Source: Polytrichum commune
Taxonomy: Eukaryota > Streptophyta > Polytrichopsida > Polytrichales > Polytrichaceae
Reading direction: 5' to 3'
Length of the DNA: 64,000 bases
Assembly: GCA_950295325.1 (NCBI GenBank)
Contig: OX485808.1
Span: 23,084,527-23,148,526 of the forward strand
In this document: positions 46,890 through 57,628 of the stretch, one piece after another
Position numbering within the stretch: the stretch's first letter is position 1
Layout of the letters: each line of letters opens with the position of its first letter
Made by a program: the position numbers and the translations under genes
The notes under the pieces: model-generated
What the model was told of the DNA's origin: nothing
Database searches by the model: none
What the model saw: the letters and a program-made list of their open reading frames with translations, nothing else

Positions 46890-48023
46890 AGCAATTTGAT
46901 GTGAGGTCTTCAGTGTAAAGATTCATTGTGGAAGCCAAAGATTGTCAAAAATCTTAGATATCATACTCCTTTGTTGCTACAAAACTTCAAACATTTTGCA
47001 ATTGTACCCAACCTTGGGCTTTTTTTTTAAATCATTTAAACATAAGGTGCCATTTATGATCCCTTACTAAACATAAATAATTCGCCTTGCCAACATTAAT
47101 ACAAATTGTATTAGTAGTCGCCTCAACACTTTAAAGGGGGGGGGGATTTGGTAGGTTGGCATGTATATCACCCATGTGAGAGGATGTGAATTGAAAGGTG
47201 AATAAGGTAGGAGCACCTTAAACCAAGACAACACCCAAAACCAACAACCTCAAAATCTTGTATAAAAAGTACATGTACTTGTTGATTTGAGAATGTTCAC
47301 CATGTGAACATCAAGACCCCTGAACAATTTTGGGTGCCAACACAAATTTCAATTATAATAATTGCATTTATTTCAATACCAGGGGGGATAAAAAAAATGG
47401 CAATACACATGGTTTTTTTTTTTTTTTTCCCTTCTATGTGGGAATAATTTTTTTGGATTCACATGGCTACCATATATATGCCAAATATCTCAATTTCTCA
47501 GTTTAAGGTGATGCTACCTTAATCAATTCTCACTATGTGATGCAGTTTTTTGGGGAGTTTTTGGGCAAAATCAATTGAAATCCAAGTGTTCCCAAACCCA
47601 ACAAGTTTCATGTTGATATCCATAACATTACTCATGCCTACAAGCATGGTCCCTATACTATATGGGATAGCAGGCCCAACAAATCTAGCAAGTAAATATT
47701 TATTGACATGGTTGGGACAATTATAATTTTCCAATAAATTGATCCAACACATTTGCAATTTGGTAGGCAAGCCAGCTCAATTGACTCTATATACATATTT
47801 TAAATTCTTTGAATTCTTTTTGGTGGTCAAATGAGGGCAATGGTCCAACTGGAGCTTTGGCTTTGTGATGTGAATAGTGCTTAGGTTGAGTAATATTCAC
47901 TTTTGCAAGGGACCCACCATAGTAAAAAATAAATTATGTAAATTCCCAAGATTTCCGGCACTAGGGAACAACATCCTAGTAATATTATGACAGTTTACCT
48001 TGGAACTCTTGAACTTGATATAA
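46890..48023. other. No recognisable feature
   Basis: AT-rich, with a poly(T) run near 47414-47428. Nothing coding recognised. Confidence 0.4.
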
Positions 48024-48397
48024 TTAGGGCCTCTTCACACTATGGTCAAAGGTCGAGAGGCCGTCGATTTACACCAATCAAATTGCAAGAAACCAAGAAT
48101 TCGGCCTCTTGACCCTTCACAATAGAGGCCAAAGTCCAAAGGCCGTTGCTCTCCCAAATGCCTACATGACATTACTTTTTGACCAAGGCGACGGACTCTC
48201 GAAGGAAATTTGGGTCGGACAGGAATGAAAACCCAAACTATGGTCAAGAAGCTATCGATTTTTTTTTCATAAATTATTTAAAAAAACTGTCAAGAACTTG
48301 GCCGTTAGATTAGAGGGGCTATTTTTGACAGGGAGTAAAGTGGGATGCTCCTTCTTCCTCTCCATCTCTCTCTTGGATTGTGGGCTTGGCCTCTGGA

Positions 48398-48402
48398 GGC
48401 TT
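48398..48402. repeat. Target-site duplication, left (gypsy)
   Basis: GGCTT, equal to 59645-59649. Confidence 0.92.
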
Positions 48403-49103
48403 TGTGAGCCCAAAAGGGTGCCCACATTTAGTCTTAGACCCTTGAAACGTTAGTTGATGCACTTTGAAGTAGCATGTTACTTCACAAAAATATAAAAAGA
48501 GTGAAATGTTAGTCTTAGAAGTACCATGTTGTAAGAGGCTAGGATGTGAGTTGTTATTGTGTTTTTACCTTCGGAAGGATTTGAGTGAATGAGGATAGGT
48601 AAGGAGAACTTGGATTGAGTAGTTAGTGAGTAGGCTAGTACAAATGGATGGAGACAACCAAAGTGACTCAAGAGGCAAGTGCATTCGAATTGGGATGAAT
48701 GGAGGATCACATGGAGCGCACAAGTGGACCACCTCATCATGGCCACTTAATGGGGAAGGCCCAAGGAAGAATGCAAGGTGGAGGATAAGCAAATTCTCAA
48801 AGCACCAATCAAATCACGAGTTAAGCATCGTGGTTTGAATTAAGTGGTGAGCGACGATTTGGGAAAGTAAGGGGAGAAAGTTATGGCGGCGGAAAGCGAA
48901 GGAGGCTAAGTTTGGGTTGAAGCATCCCAAGTTTGGTAAAGTGTGGTAGGTAGAAAGCCAAGGCTAGTTAAATGTTCGAATTAGGATCATTGTTGATCAT
49001 TTGAAGGAGGAAGGCTTAGAAGATAGGATTGGCGCCTACTAAGTAGGAGGAAATCTCAAGGGCTTATCGTGAGCCTTGAGGGTGCTCACCCCCTCAAGCT
49101 TAC

Positions 49104-49110
49104 TATATAA
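49104..49110 (+). promoter_or_regulatory. LTR TATA box
   Basis: TATATAA in the 5' LTR, about 700 bp from its start, followed by pyrimidine-rich CCCTCATTCTTCCCTCAC. It would drive the genomic RNA. The copy in the 3' LTR is at 58330-58336. Confidence 0.65.
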
Positions 49111-49649
49111 TCCCTCATTCTTCCCTCACTCATCCTCTCTCTTTCCTTTGTGCTCCAAGGCACCCCACGAGTTATAAGTGTGGGTGTGGGAAGCCATATT
49201 GGAGCACATGTGTGTGCTTAGTTTTTAGTTTGAGAGCCAAGGCTTGTTAGCCTTGAAGAGGGCTTGACCTCTTGGTAGAATTAGTGTTGACGTGAAGGAT
49301 TTTAAAGTTAATTCATGATTCCAATTTGTGGTACTTAAAGTTCATGTTTTGAATACACGTGGTTGCAAGTTCCATGTTTAAGAGTTGAGCACTTGATGTT
49401 GTGATGAGTGCAAAAATATACTTGTGTGGATTAGTTAGTCTTAGTGAAGTTAGGAAATTCTCTCTCTCCCTCTCTTCTCTAGGAAGTTGAGCTCTTAGAG
49501 CTCGGGAAAAAATGTGGAATTAGGTAGGGGACTTAGTGGGATTAGTGGAATTAGGTAGGTGAATTAGGGGGAGGCCTTGGAGAAGCTCTCTTTTTCATTT
49601 TCTGGTTTTTGTGGTTGAGGGTGGAGAAACTTAGTTAGAAGTAGCCGCA

Positions 49650-49975
49650 GCTAAGGAGCTGGGTTTATGAAGGAGCTGGGTTTATTTAATTAGAAGTAAG
49701 GAGCTGGGTTTATTTAGTTAGAAGTAAGGAGCTGGGTTTATGAAGGACCTGGGTTTGTTTAGTTAGAAGCTAAGGAGCTGGGTTCATGAAGGAGCTGGGT
49801 TTATGAAGGAGCTGGGTTTGTTTAGTTAGAAAGTAAAGAGCTGGGTTTATGAAGGACCTGGGTTTGTTTAGTTAGAAGCTAAGGAGCTGGGTTCATGAAG
49901 GAGCTGGGTTTATGAAGGAGCTGGGTTTGTTTAGTTAGAAGCTAAGAAGCTGGGTTTATGAAGGAGCTTAGTAGA
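49650..49975 (+). repeat. LTR minisatellite
   Basis: Repeats of AAGGAGCTGGGTTTATG alternating with TTTAGTTAGAAG blocks. It is present unchanged in the 3' LTR at 58876-59201. The 10.6-kb solo LTR also carries a minisatellite, but with a different unit. Confidence 0.9.
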
Positions 49976-50422
49976 TAGCCTACCTAATTAGCTCATAGAC
50001 AAGTAGTTAGTTACATTATGCTAGTTAGTGTTATGTGTGGCTTTCACAAGTAAATGTATTTGAGATTGACTATAGAGAATAGTGTTTTTTTTAACACTTG
50101 CATCCTCTCTTTAAAAATAAACCACGTGCACAACTTAATGGAGAATGTGGAGCACTCTCGCGATGGCAAGACAAACGAAGCAAAGACCAAAGGTGCGAGA
50201 GAGAGATTGACATAAGTCACATAAGTATTTCTTAATACTTAAAGGCTTATGTACGGTATGGAGACACCAATGAAATTCTAGTTAAATCCAAGACCACTTG
50301 AAGGGTGAACCTTGCACTATGGACTCATCCAAGTCCAAATCCAATACCGCGGAGGAATGTGAGCCCAAACCCACTACTCGGACTACGGACGCTTAAGGGT
50401 GGGGGGTTTGGCCTCACATAAT

Positions 50423-50440
50423 TGGTGCGTCCGCCGGGAG
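50423..50440 (+). promoter_or_regulatory. Primer binding site, probably tRNA-Gly
   Basis: TGGTGCGTCCGCCGGGAG begins 4 bp after the LTR. From memory it is complementary to the 3' end of plant tRNA-Gly(UCC) (…CTCCCGGCAGACGCACCA) with one mismatch (C for T at position 10). This primes minus-strand DNA synthesis. Confidence 0.7.
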
Positions 50441-51327
50441 CGAAGCGGAAGGTAGTTACAAGACTTGGAGGCGACTAGGAGACTTGGAGGCAACTAGGAA
50501 AAATTGGAGACACAAACTTGAGAGAAGGGAAGAAGCACCCGAAACTCGGTAAGTATTCTCTCTTTGGGTTACATTTGAATTCGTTGTATTTCAACTATTC
50601 CTTGGAATGAATTGCATTGTCAATTACGCAAATTCATTTTTGAGGAAGGAGCGCGGCGAAGGTACGTCCTCAACCTTTTTGGGGATTTGCTAAGAACTTA
50701 AAAGGAACCTATAACCGAGTAGCTCATTAAAACATTAGAGGGTAAATTCACCTTAGGACATTGAACTTTGACACTCACCTCGGGGTGAGTCTCAAAGTTT
50801 TGGGAGTTGTCATTTCATGCTCTAGATTAAATTAATATTTCACAAAGTTTATGGTGTTGTTACATTGAGTCACGATTGAGGGGAGTACTAACTCACAGGG
50901 GGATGCGATTGCTCAAGGTATGTTTATTTCTTCAAAGTGAACTCATTAACTAATTAAGGAATGCCTTTTGTACTCGTGATTGTTGTTATCCGTTGTAGAG
51001 GGTAATTCCCGAATTGTGGATGGTGTGAGAAGTTGAAGGGTGAAGCCTCGACTTTTAACATAATCTACTCGGAAGGTCACCCCCTCACAATCGGTATTGT
51101 GGTGAGTGTTAATTTGCGGGAAGGTGCGGAGGTGATGCTCCGACTTAACCAAAAAATTAACATGAACATGCCTATCCCCTATTGGGATTCTTTCACCTAA
51201 GTGGGCTTGCAGGTTCTTTTCCTCACCTCCTAAAAAAATTATAACCACACCAAGACAAGTGAAAATATTAAGAGGGGAATTGCTAGGATTATGTGTGGTC
51301 AAGTGAGGGTCGATCGATTCTTATGGA
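50441..51327 (+). other. Untranslated leader of the gypsy element
   Basis: About 890 bp between the primer site and the gag start. The only sizeable frame is antisense (51302-50946, 118 codons) and has no recognisable domain; it is probably chance. The packaging signal should lie here but cannot be seen directly. Confidence 0.6.
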
Positions 51328-54300
51328 ATGCAAGGTAGGACTCGCTCACAAAAACCAAGTTTGATAGTAGGACTAGAGAAATCTACTCGAAAGAGGCGGT
51401 CCTCTAAAATCAGTGATAGATTAGAACAAGATAATGTTAGAATAGAGAGTTGTTTGAACGTCGAACCTAGGACTAGGTCAATTCTAGACACCTTAGAACT
51501 TGGAGCTCAACTTGAAGAGGAGATCACTCCCTCCAAATTGAGTGGTGAAACTTCTTCGGAAAATTACACACTTAGAGAAGAATTCCCGGTAGAAGTCGAT
51601 AGGGGATTGTTGAATAGTTCACCGGTCACCATGGCCGAGGAACGGGGGATGGATCCACCACCCATACCCCCAATTCCGCCCATACCTCCTATACCTCCAA
51701 TAGACCCATTGGTTAGGCCAAGAGGCCTACCAATTGTGGTTCCACAAAATTTAGCGGCGATGGATATGCCATCTCATCTCCCTAAATTTTATGGGACCAA
51801 GGATGAGGACCCCTCTCGGCACATGGAACGGTATATCGAACGGTTGGCTAGCTTCCTCATAACCGACCCGGGTTATTGGTTAGTGTGGTTTCCTACCACT
51901 CTAGAGTGGGAAGCCTATGAATGGTATCGGGATCATGCCGAGGGACATTTTAGGGGATGGGAACAATTACAAAGGGAGTTTCTTAACGAATTTAGGCCGG
52001 AAGTGGGTCAAAGTACCGCATTAAGGGCATTGTCGTCATTGAAGCAAGGAAGGGAGGAAGAAATTTCGGCTTACATTAGGAGGTTTGATTTAGTGTGCAC
52101 TAGATTTGTGGGTACCATGCTCAACGACGACACGCTAAAGCAATTTTTCATTCAAGGGTTTTTTAAGTCCGGAACTATTAGGGGTGTTCTAGAAAGGAAC
52201 CCCTTGACCTTGGCGGATGCCAAGCGTGCGGCTAGAGATATTGAAAACTTGGATAAAGATCACGAAAGGCTATGGAGAAGGGAGGATGAATTGATCCCAC
52301 AATTCATCCCCATACGCCCTAGGGTGGTAGCGGTAGAACCCGCTAAGTATGAGAACCAAATTCCATATGCCATTGTGGACACCGGTCCCCGACCTTTAGC
52401 GGTTAGGGAACCGGCACCTCTTTTGGCACTACCGGCCCCTAGAACGGATCCACACTTGGAGGAGGTTGAGAGAAGACTAGGTGCTAGCCAACTAGGATTC
52501 CAAGAGGCTATGATAAAACAAATGCAAAGCCTCACGGATCAAATGTCATTAATGATCCGGAGTCAACAACCGGGGCCTCCACCCCCGGTTGAGTCGGGTA
52601 GGCATTCTTCCGGATTATGGTGTGTCCAATGTGGCCAACCGGGCCACACGCGTCAATTTTGTAGAAGTGGACAAAACCGTGACCAAAGAGGAAACGGTAA
52701 CCCACCTCAACAAAATCAACGAGGTCAAGCGCCACCTCACTATGGAAATGGAAGCAATAGAGGACCACAACCTAGAGGGCAAGGTGGCCAAAATTTAGAG
52801 AAGAAGGAATTTCATCCCTTTTGTGGAAGGTGGCACGCTCAAGGACAATGTTGGTCCGAAGGTCAAGAGTTTAATTGTAGCAATTGTGGAGGAAGTCATC
52901 CCTCGGATACGTGTCGCCAACCGGACAAAATAATTAATGTCCCTTACCCGGTGGCTAATCCACAACAACAAGCAAGGGATAATATGCGAGGTGCTAGGCC
53001 ACAAGGAGTACCGGCCAATGAACTTAGGCCACCTAACTTATACTATGACCATAGTAATGCTAGGCAAACTTTTCATCCACCGGCGGGCTTGCAAACTACA
53101 ACCGGTTACATTCCAATACAAAATAGACAAGGAGTTCCACCTAATGGTAGTAACGGGAGACAAGCGCCTCCAACGGATCCGGGACCATCTCACTCCCAAG
53201 ATGTTAGGTTCATGGATGGAGTGTTGGAGGCCACATGTGATGACATGCTTCCTCTCCCAACAAGAATTGGAGAGGAGCAAAGTCAATGGCCTCCTCACAC
53301 CAATGCTATTACATATGAGTTAGTGAAGGGTAAGGGTGTGGTTGAAGAAGCACCTGCACTAGCGGTAACTACTAGGGCTAGGAGAGGGGATGCCCCGTTG
53401 GAGGTAGGAATAGGAGAGCAAGGAAATTACTCTTCGGATGAAGAGATTAATCTCTCCGAGTTGGATAGGGTAGCTAGAAGAGCTACTAAGGATGTGGAGA
53501 GGGAAAATATAATTTTACAAGATAGGGAGAGGACTAATGCGGTACATGACTTGGATAATAGCGATGTGGGTGAATGGGAAGGACCGGGGGTTCCCGTAGA
53601 CGAATTCGACGTAGTGGGTAATTCTAAGGTGGAAAGATCTACCGGGTACGACTTGTGGGCGGACCTTAGTACACTCAAGGCGGATATTACTTTCGGCCAA
53701 CTATTGGAAATTTCACCCACGGCAAGGAAAACATTAAAGGAGGGAATGCCGGTACACAAGAGGATGAGGAAGGTGAAAGCTAAAATAGCCGCTAGGATCC
53801 AATCACAAGGTGGAAGAGACGTGAAAGCTATAGAAATAGAAGTTGTTATAGTAGATAAGGTGGTTCCTAATGTGCTAGTCGACGGAGGGAGTAGTCTAAA
53901 TATACTACCGGAGGATACTATGAAAAAATTGGGACTTGGACTCACGGGGCCTTCATCTTTGGTCATAAATATGGCAAATCAAAGTTCGACTACGCCTTTG
54001 GGGATGATCAAGGATTGTAGAATGACTACGGGAGGTGAGGAGTACTTGGTCACCTTCCATGTCATTAAAATGCACTCCAACAAGGACACCTTCCCCATTT
54101 TGCTAGGTAGGCCTTGGTTGCGGATGGCGAATGCTATGGTCAATTGGGGTGGACCTAAACCATCCATCACTTATGGTCCGGAGGGTAATAGGGTCATAGT
54201 GTCCATTGGTTCATTAGAAGGATGGATGAAGAAGGAGATGTATTTGCCATTGGAGAAGGAAATTGATGACTTAAACGAGAATGAGATTGGCAAGGCATTG

Positions 54301-57300
54301 GTGGGAGTCGTCCATCCCGAAGGTCAAAGGGTTGTTATAGATTCGGGCTCGGGAAGTCTAGGTCCTAATTTTTACAATTATGGGGATAATGGGGATTATT
54401 CCCAATGGCTAAGGGAGTACCCCGAGTCCGAGGTTGATGTAATGGTTACATTTCACCAAGTAGGCTTAGGGAGTGAATTTCCTAGTGTTAGTTTAGGAGA
54501 GGGCTCATTGTTGGAGCCATGTGAGGTGCTCACCGAGGAAGAGTGGGTTAGCGGTGGGTTAACACCTTGGGTAGATGACGTGGAAGAGCGTGAGGTTAGT
54601 TTAATTCATGTAGATGGGACTCAAGAGGAGGATGTGATTATTGAGTCATCGAAATTGGAGGAGCCTTTACATTTCAAGACCACGTCTACGGGGATAGTTG
54701 TAGGTCAAGATGTGAAAGATTACCCCAATGTGCCTTCCGATTGGTATCGGAACAAAGAGGAACAAGCACATGTGTCGGAAGCGGATTGGCGGTACGTGGA
54801 TGTGAAATTAAAGAATGGAAAAACCCGACAAATGAAGATGGGCTCCAAATTGGGGGAGAAAGAGGTTAGGGAGTATAGCAATTTGGTAGATGAGTTTAGT
54901 GATACTTTTGCATGGTCCTACGATGAGCTTAAGGGAATTCCTAGGGAAATGGTAGAGCACCGGATTCCTTTAATTCCGGGGGCGAGGCCAATTAGACAAA
55001 AGGAGAGGAGGATGAATCCTCAATTGCAATTGTTGGTGAAAGCGGAATTGGAAAGGTTATTGAAGGCCGGGTTTATCAAGCCGGTGGAAATCACGGATTG
55101 GGTTTCTCCTATGGTCTTAGTAAAGAAAAAAAATGGGAAATTAAGGGTTTGTGTCGACTATAGGAAATTGAATTCGTGCACACAAAAGGATCACTTCCCC
55201 TTACCTTTTATCACCTTGTTGCTTGAGGAGGTTGGAGGTCATTCGCGATATACCTTTATGGATGGGTATGCGGGTTATAATCAAATTTCCATAGCCCTCC
55301 AAGATATCCATAAAACGGCTTTTACTACACCTTGGGGTACTTTTGTGTGGGTAGTGATGCCATTTGGGTTATGTAATGCCCCGGCTACTTTCCAACGATT
55401 AGTAATGTATATCTTCACCGACTTGTTGTTCAAATCCATGACCGTCTTTGTGGACGATTTTAGCACACAAAGTAATGTGGATGATCACCTACATTGTGTT
55501 AGGGAGGCATTGGTTAGGTGTAGGAAGATGAGGTTAGCATTGAACCCGGATAAGACATTTTTGGGAGTGAATAAGGGAGTGTTGTTGGGTTATGTTGTTA
55601 GTGAGAAAGGTAGAGAACCCGATCCGGATAAGATTGCGGCCATAAGCGACTTGGCAACTCCAACCAATTCCAAGGGGATCTCTAAGTTGTTAGGACATGT
55701 GGGATGGTACCGGGAACTTATTCCTAATTTTTCAAAGATAGCGGTGCCCATTACCCATTTGCTCAAAAAGGATGTCAAATTCGAGTGGACGGATGCTTGT
55801 CAAAAAGCCTTTGAGGAATTGCGGGATAGGTTGAGCACCTATCCGGTGTTGATACCACCCAATTGGGGTAAACCTTTTCACGTCTATTGTGATGCTAGTA
55901 ATGTGGCAATAGGGAGTGCGCTTTGTCAAGCAACGGGAGAAAAAGAGAAGGATCAACCTATAGCTTATGCGAGTAAGCAATTGACCCCCGCCGAAAGAAA
56001 CTACTCTACAACGGAGAGGGAGTGCCTAGCCATGGTGTTTTCCGTTAAAAAGTTTAGGCATTACCTCATGTGCAACCCGGTTGTATTTTTTGTTGACCAC
56101 ATGGCTATCAAGTATCTAATTAACAAGGCGGAGTTAAGTGGTAGGTTAGCTAGGTGGGTTTTGTTATTAGAAGAATTCGACTACACGGTGGAATATAAAC
56201 CGGGTCGTATGCATTTACAAGCGGACCACTTGTCTAGGTTGTCGGAGGAGATAGGAAAAAATCCGGTAAATGATATGTTAGTAGATGATAGCCTCCTTGT
56301 GGTCACTTCTACACCGGAGTGGTATGCGGGCATAGTGGAATTTCTAACAACCCACAAGTTGCCCAAAGAGTGGACAAAAGAAGAGAGAAGGAAGGTGAGG
56401 GTAAATAGTAGGCAATTTGTTGTAGTGGGCCATAGGTTGTTTAGAAGGGGGTCCGATGGTATTTTACGACGATGCGTGTCAAAAACGGAGGTTGAAGCGA
56501 TTTTAATCGCTTGCCACGATAGCGCTTGCGGCGGTCACTTCTCGGGTCAACTCACCGGGCAAAAAATACTTAGAGCGGGCTACTTTTGGCCTACACTATT
56601 TAAGGACGCCCATGACTATGTAAGGAAATGCGACGCTTGCCAACGGTATGCCCGAGACGACCTTAGAATGGAGATGCCTTTACATGTATCATTACCCTTA
56701 ATTCCTTTCGAAAAATGGGGCATCGACTATGTGGGTGAGGTCCATCCCCAATCTTCAAAAGGAATGAAATATATTGTGGTGGCAACCGAGTACCTCACCA
56801 AGTGGGCGGAAGCCAAAGCGGTGAAGACCGACACGGCGGAACACGCGGCAACATTTATGTACGAAAACATAATTTCGCGGTTCGGGGTGCCGAAGATCCT
56901 AGTAAGCGATAGGGGTACTCACTTTTTGAATGACTTGATTCGAGAGATGACAGAGAAATTTAAAATTGATCACCGGAAGACTACTCCCTACCACCCACAA
57001 ACCAATGGACAAACGGAAAGGGTTAACGGAATTTTGGTGAGTATACTACGCAAGACGGTTATAGACTCGAAGCGGGATTGGGATACGAAACTAACGGCGG
57101 CACTTTGGGCATACCGTACAACCTATAAGGTAACTACGCGTGCTACACCATTTTCCTTAGTCTATGGTCTTGAAGCGACACTACCAATCGAATATGAAGT
57201 CGAGTCACTTAGGGTGGCCGTGAGTACGAGACTTACCGAAAGTCAATCCTTACGAAATCGACTAACCGATTTGGAAGCACTTGACGAAGGGAGGAGAATG

Positions 57301-57447
57301 GCGGCTCAACATATTGAGGCAATCCAAAGAAGGAGAAAGATTACTTTCGACAAACGACATAAGAGAAGGGCCCTAACACCGGGAATGATGGTCATGATTC
57401 AAGACGCACGAAAGCTTGAATTTCCGGCGAAATTCAATGCGGTATAG
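51328..57447 (+). CDS. gag-pol polyprotein (2039 codons), Ty3/gypsy
   Basis: One frame codes capsid, protease, reverse transcriptase, RNase H and integrase. Gag has a proline repeat (PPIPPIPPIPPI, near residue 112), the retrotransposon gag core (KFYGTKDEDPSRHMERYIE to QGREEEISAYIRRFD), a CCHC knuckle CVQCGQPGHTRQFC and a second variant CSNCGGSHPSDTC. The protease site is VLVDGGSSLNILP. RT shows CVDYRKLN, FMDGYAGYNQ, MPFGLCNAPATFQ and FVDDFS (F for the usual Y). RNase H shows YCDAS, TERECLAM, VDHMAI and ADHLSR. Integrase has the H-H-C-C finger (ACHDSACGGH ... CDACQ), then D, D and E in IDYVGE, VSDRGTHF and NGQTERVNG. Translation stops at a TAG just before the GPY region. All other catalytic residues look intact. 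Confidence 0.95.
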   Translation: MQGRTRSQKPSLIVGLEKSTRKRRSSKISDRLEQDNVRIESCLNVEPRTRSILDTLELGAQLEEEITPSKLSGETSSENYTLREEFPVEVDRGLLNSSPVTMAEERGMDPPPIPPIPPIPPIPPIDPLVRPRGLPIVVPQNLAAMDMPSHLPKFYGTKDEDPSRHMERYIERLASFLITDPGYWLVWFPTTLEWEAYEWYRDHAEGHFRGWEQLQREFLNEFRPEVGQSTALRALSSLKQGREEEISAYIRRFDLVCTRFVGTMLNDDTLKQFFIQGFFKSGTIRGVLERNPLTLADAKRAARDIENLDKDHERLWRREDELIPQFIPIRPRVVAVEPAKYENQIPYAIVDTGPRPLAVREPAPLLALPAPRTDPHLEEVERRLGASQLGFQEAMIKQMQSLTDQMSLMIRSQQPGPPPPVESGRHSSGLWCVQCGQPGHTRQFCRSGQNRDQRGNGNPPQQNQRGQAPPHYGNGSNRGPQPRGQGGQNLEKKEFHPFCGRWHAQGQCWSEGQEFNCSNCGGSHPSDTCRQPDKIINVPYPVANPQQQARDNMRGARPQGVPANELRPPNLYYDHSNARQTFHPPAGLQTTTGYIPIQNRQGVPPNGSNGRQAPPTDPGPSHSQDVRFMDGVLEATCDDMLPLPTRIGEEQSQWPPHTNAITYELVKGKGVVEEAPALAVTTRARRGDAPLEVGIGEQGNYSSDEEINLSELDRVARRATKDVERENIILQDRERTNAVHDLDNSDVGEWEGPGVPVDEFDVVGNSKVERSTGYDLWADLSTLKADITFGQLLEISPTARKTLKEGMPVHKRMRKVKAKIAARIQSQGGRDVKAIEIEVVIVDKVVPNVLVDGGSSLNILPEDTMKKLGLGLTGPSSLVINMANQSSTTPLGMIKDCRMTTGGEEYLVTFHVIKMHSNKDTFPILLGRPWLRMANAMVNWGGPKPSITYGPEGNRVIVSIGSLEGWMKKEMYLPLEKEIDDLNENEIGKALVGVVHPEGQRVVIDSGSGSLGPNFYNYGDNGDYSQWLREYPESEVDVMVTFHQVGLGSEFPSVSLGEGSLLEPCEVLTEEEWVSGGLTPWVDDVEEREVSLIHVDGTQEEDVIIESSKLEEPLHFKTTSTGIVVGQDVKDYPNVPSDWYRNKEEQAHVSEADWRYVDVKLKNGKTRQMKMGSKLGEKEVREYSNLVDEFSDTFAWSYDELKGIPREMVEHRIPLIPGARPIRQKERRMNPQLQLLVKAELERLLKAGFIKPVEITDWVSPMVLVKKKNGKLRVCVDYRKLNSCTQKDHFPLPFITLLLEEVGGHSRYTFMDGYAGYNQISIALQDIHKTAFTTPWGTFVWVVMPFGLCNAPATFQRLVMYIFTDLLFKSMTVFVDDFSTQSNVDDHLHCVREALVRCRKMRLALNPDKTFLGVNKGVLLGYVVSEKGREPDPDKIAAISDLATPTNSKGISKLLGHVGWYRELIPNFSKIAVPITHLLKKDVKFEWTDACQKAFEELRDRLSTYPVLIPPNWGKPFHVYCDASNVAIGSALCQATGEKEKDQPIAYASKQLTPAERNYSTTERECLAMVFSVKKFRHYLMCNPVVFFVDHMAIKYLINKAELSGRLARWVLLLEEFDYTVEYKPGRMHLQADHLSRLSEEIGKNPVNDMLVDDSLLVVTSTPEWYAGIVEFLTTHKLPKEWTKEERRKVRVNSRQFVVVGHRLFRRGSDGILRRCVSKTEVEAILIACHDSACGGHFSGQLTGQKILRAGYFWPTLFKDAHDYVRKCDACQRYARDDLRMEMPLHVSLPLIPFEKWGIDYVGEVHPQSSKGMKYIVVATEYLTKWAEAKAVKTDTAEHAATFMYENIISRFGVPKILVSDRGTHFLNDLIREMTEKFKIDHRKTTPYHPQTNGQTERVNGILVSILRKTVIDSKRDWDTKLTAALWAYRTTYKVTTRATPFSLVYGLEATLPIEYEVESLRVAVSTRLTESQSLRNRLTDLEALDEGRRMAAQHIEAIQRRRKITFDKRHKRRALTPGMMVMIQDARKLEFPAKFNAV

Positions 57448-57567
57448 TTAGGACCTTACCTTGTCTATGAGGTCTTTCCTAATAATTCAATTCAATTGGA
57501 AACGTTGAATGGTGAGCTCTTTCCTACCCGTACATCGGGAAGTAGATGTAAGGAGTACCGAGCTTGA
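57448..57567 (+). pseudogene. Integrase C-terminal (GPY) tail beyond a stop codon
   Basis: The same frame stays open for 39 codons after the TAG at 57445-57447. It contains GPYLVYEV, then 'LETLNGELFPTR', up to TGA at 57565-57567. In related integrases a tryptophan codon stands two residues before GPY, exactly where the TAG lies, so TGG to TAG is the likely change. Readthrough is the alternative. Confidence 0.75.
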
Positions 57568-57628
57568 CTAGGCAACTTACCCTTGGAGCAAGAGATGTTT
57601 GGATTCATCCCCCGATGGTCGCCAATTA
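57568..57628 (+). other. Region before the 3' LTR, without polypurine tract
   Basis: The 60 bp before the 3' LTR end in GGATTCATCC-CCCGATGGTCGCCAATTA. The usual purine run next to the LTR is missing. The complement, TAATTGGCGACCATCGGGGG, resembles the sequence after the 5' LTR (TAATTGGTGCGTCCGCCGGG). Confidence 0.7.

Larger units (their letters stand above)
48403..50418 (+). repeat. 5' LTR (2016 bp)
   Basis: TGTGAGCCCAAAAGGG...TTTGGCCTCACA, with inverted TGTGAG/CTCACA tips. A TATA box TATATAA sits at 49104-49110 after AAGCTTAC. An AATAAA signal is at 50116-50121. A minisatellite lies at 49650-49975. Both the start and end words are shared with the two large solo LTRs at 10.6 and 12.9 kb. Confidence 0.96.

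Noticed and set aside
50946-51302. 118-codon antisense frame in the gypsy leader
   Set aside because: Some plant retrotransposons carry antisense ORFs, but this one shows no recognisable motif and could be chance.
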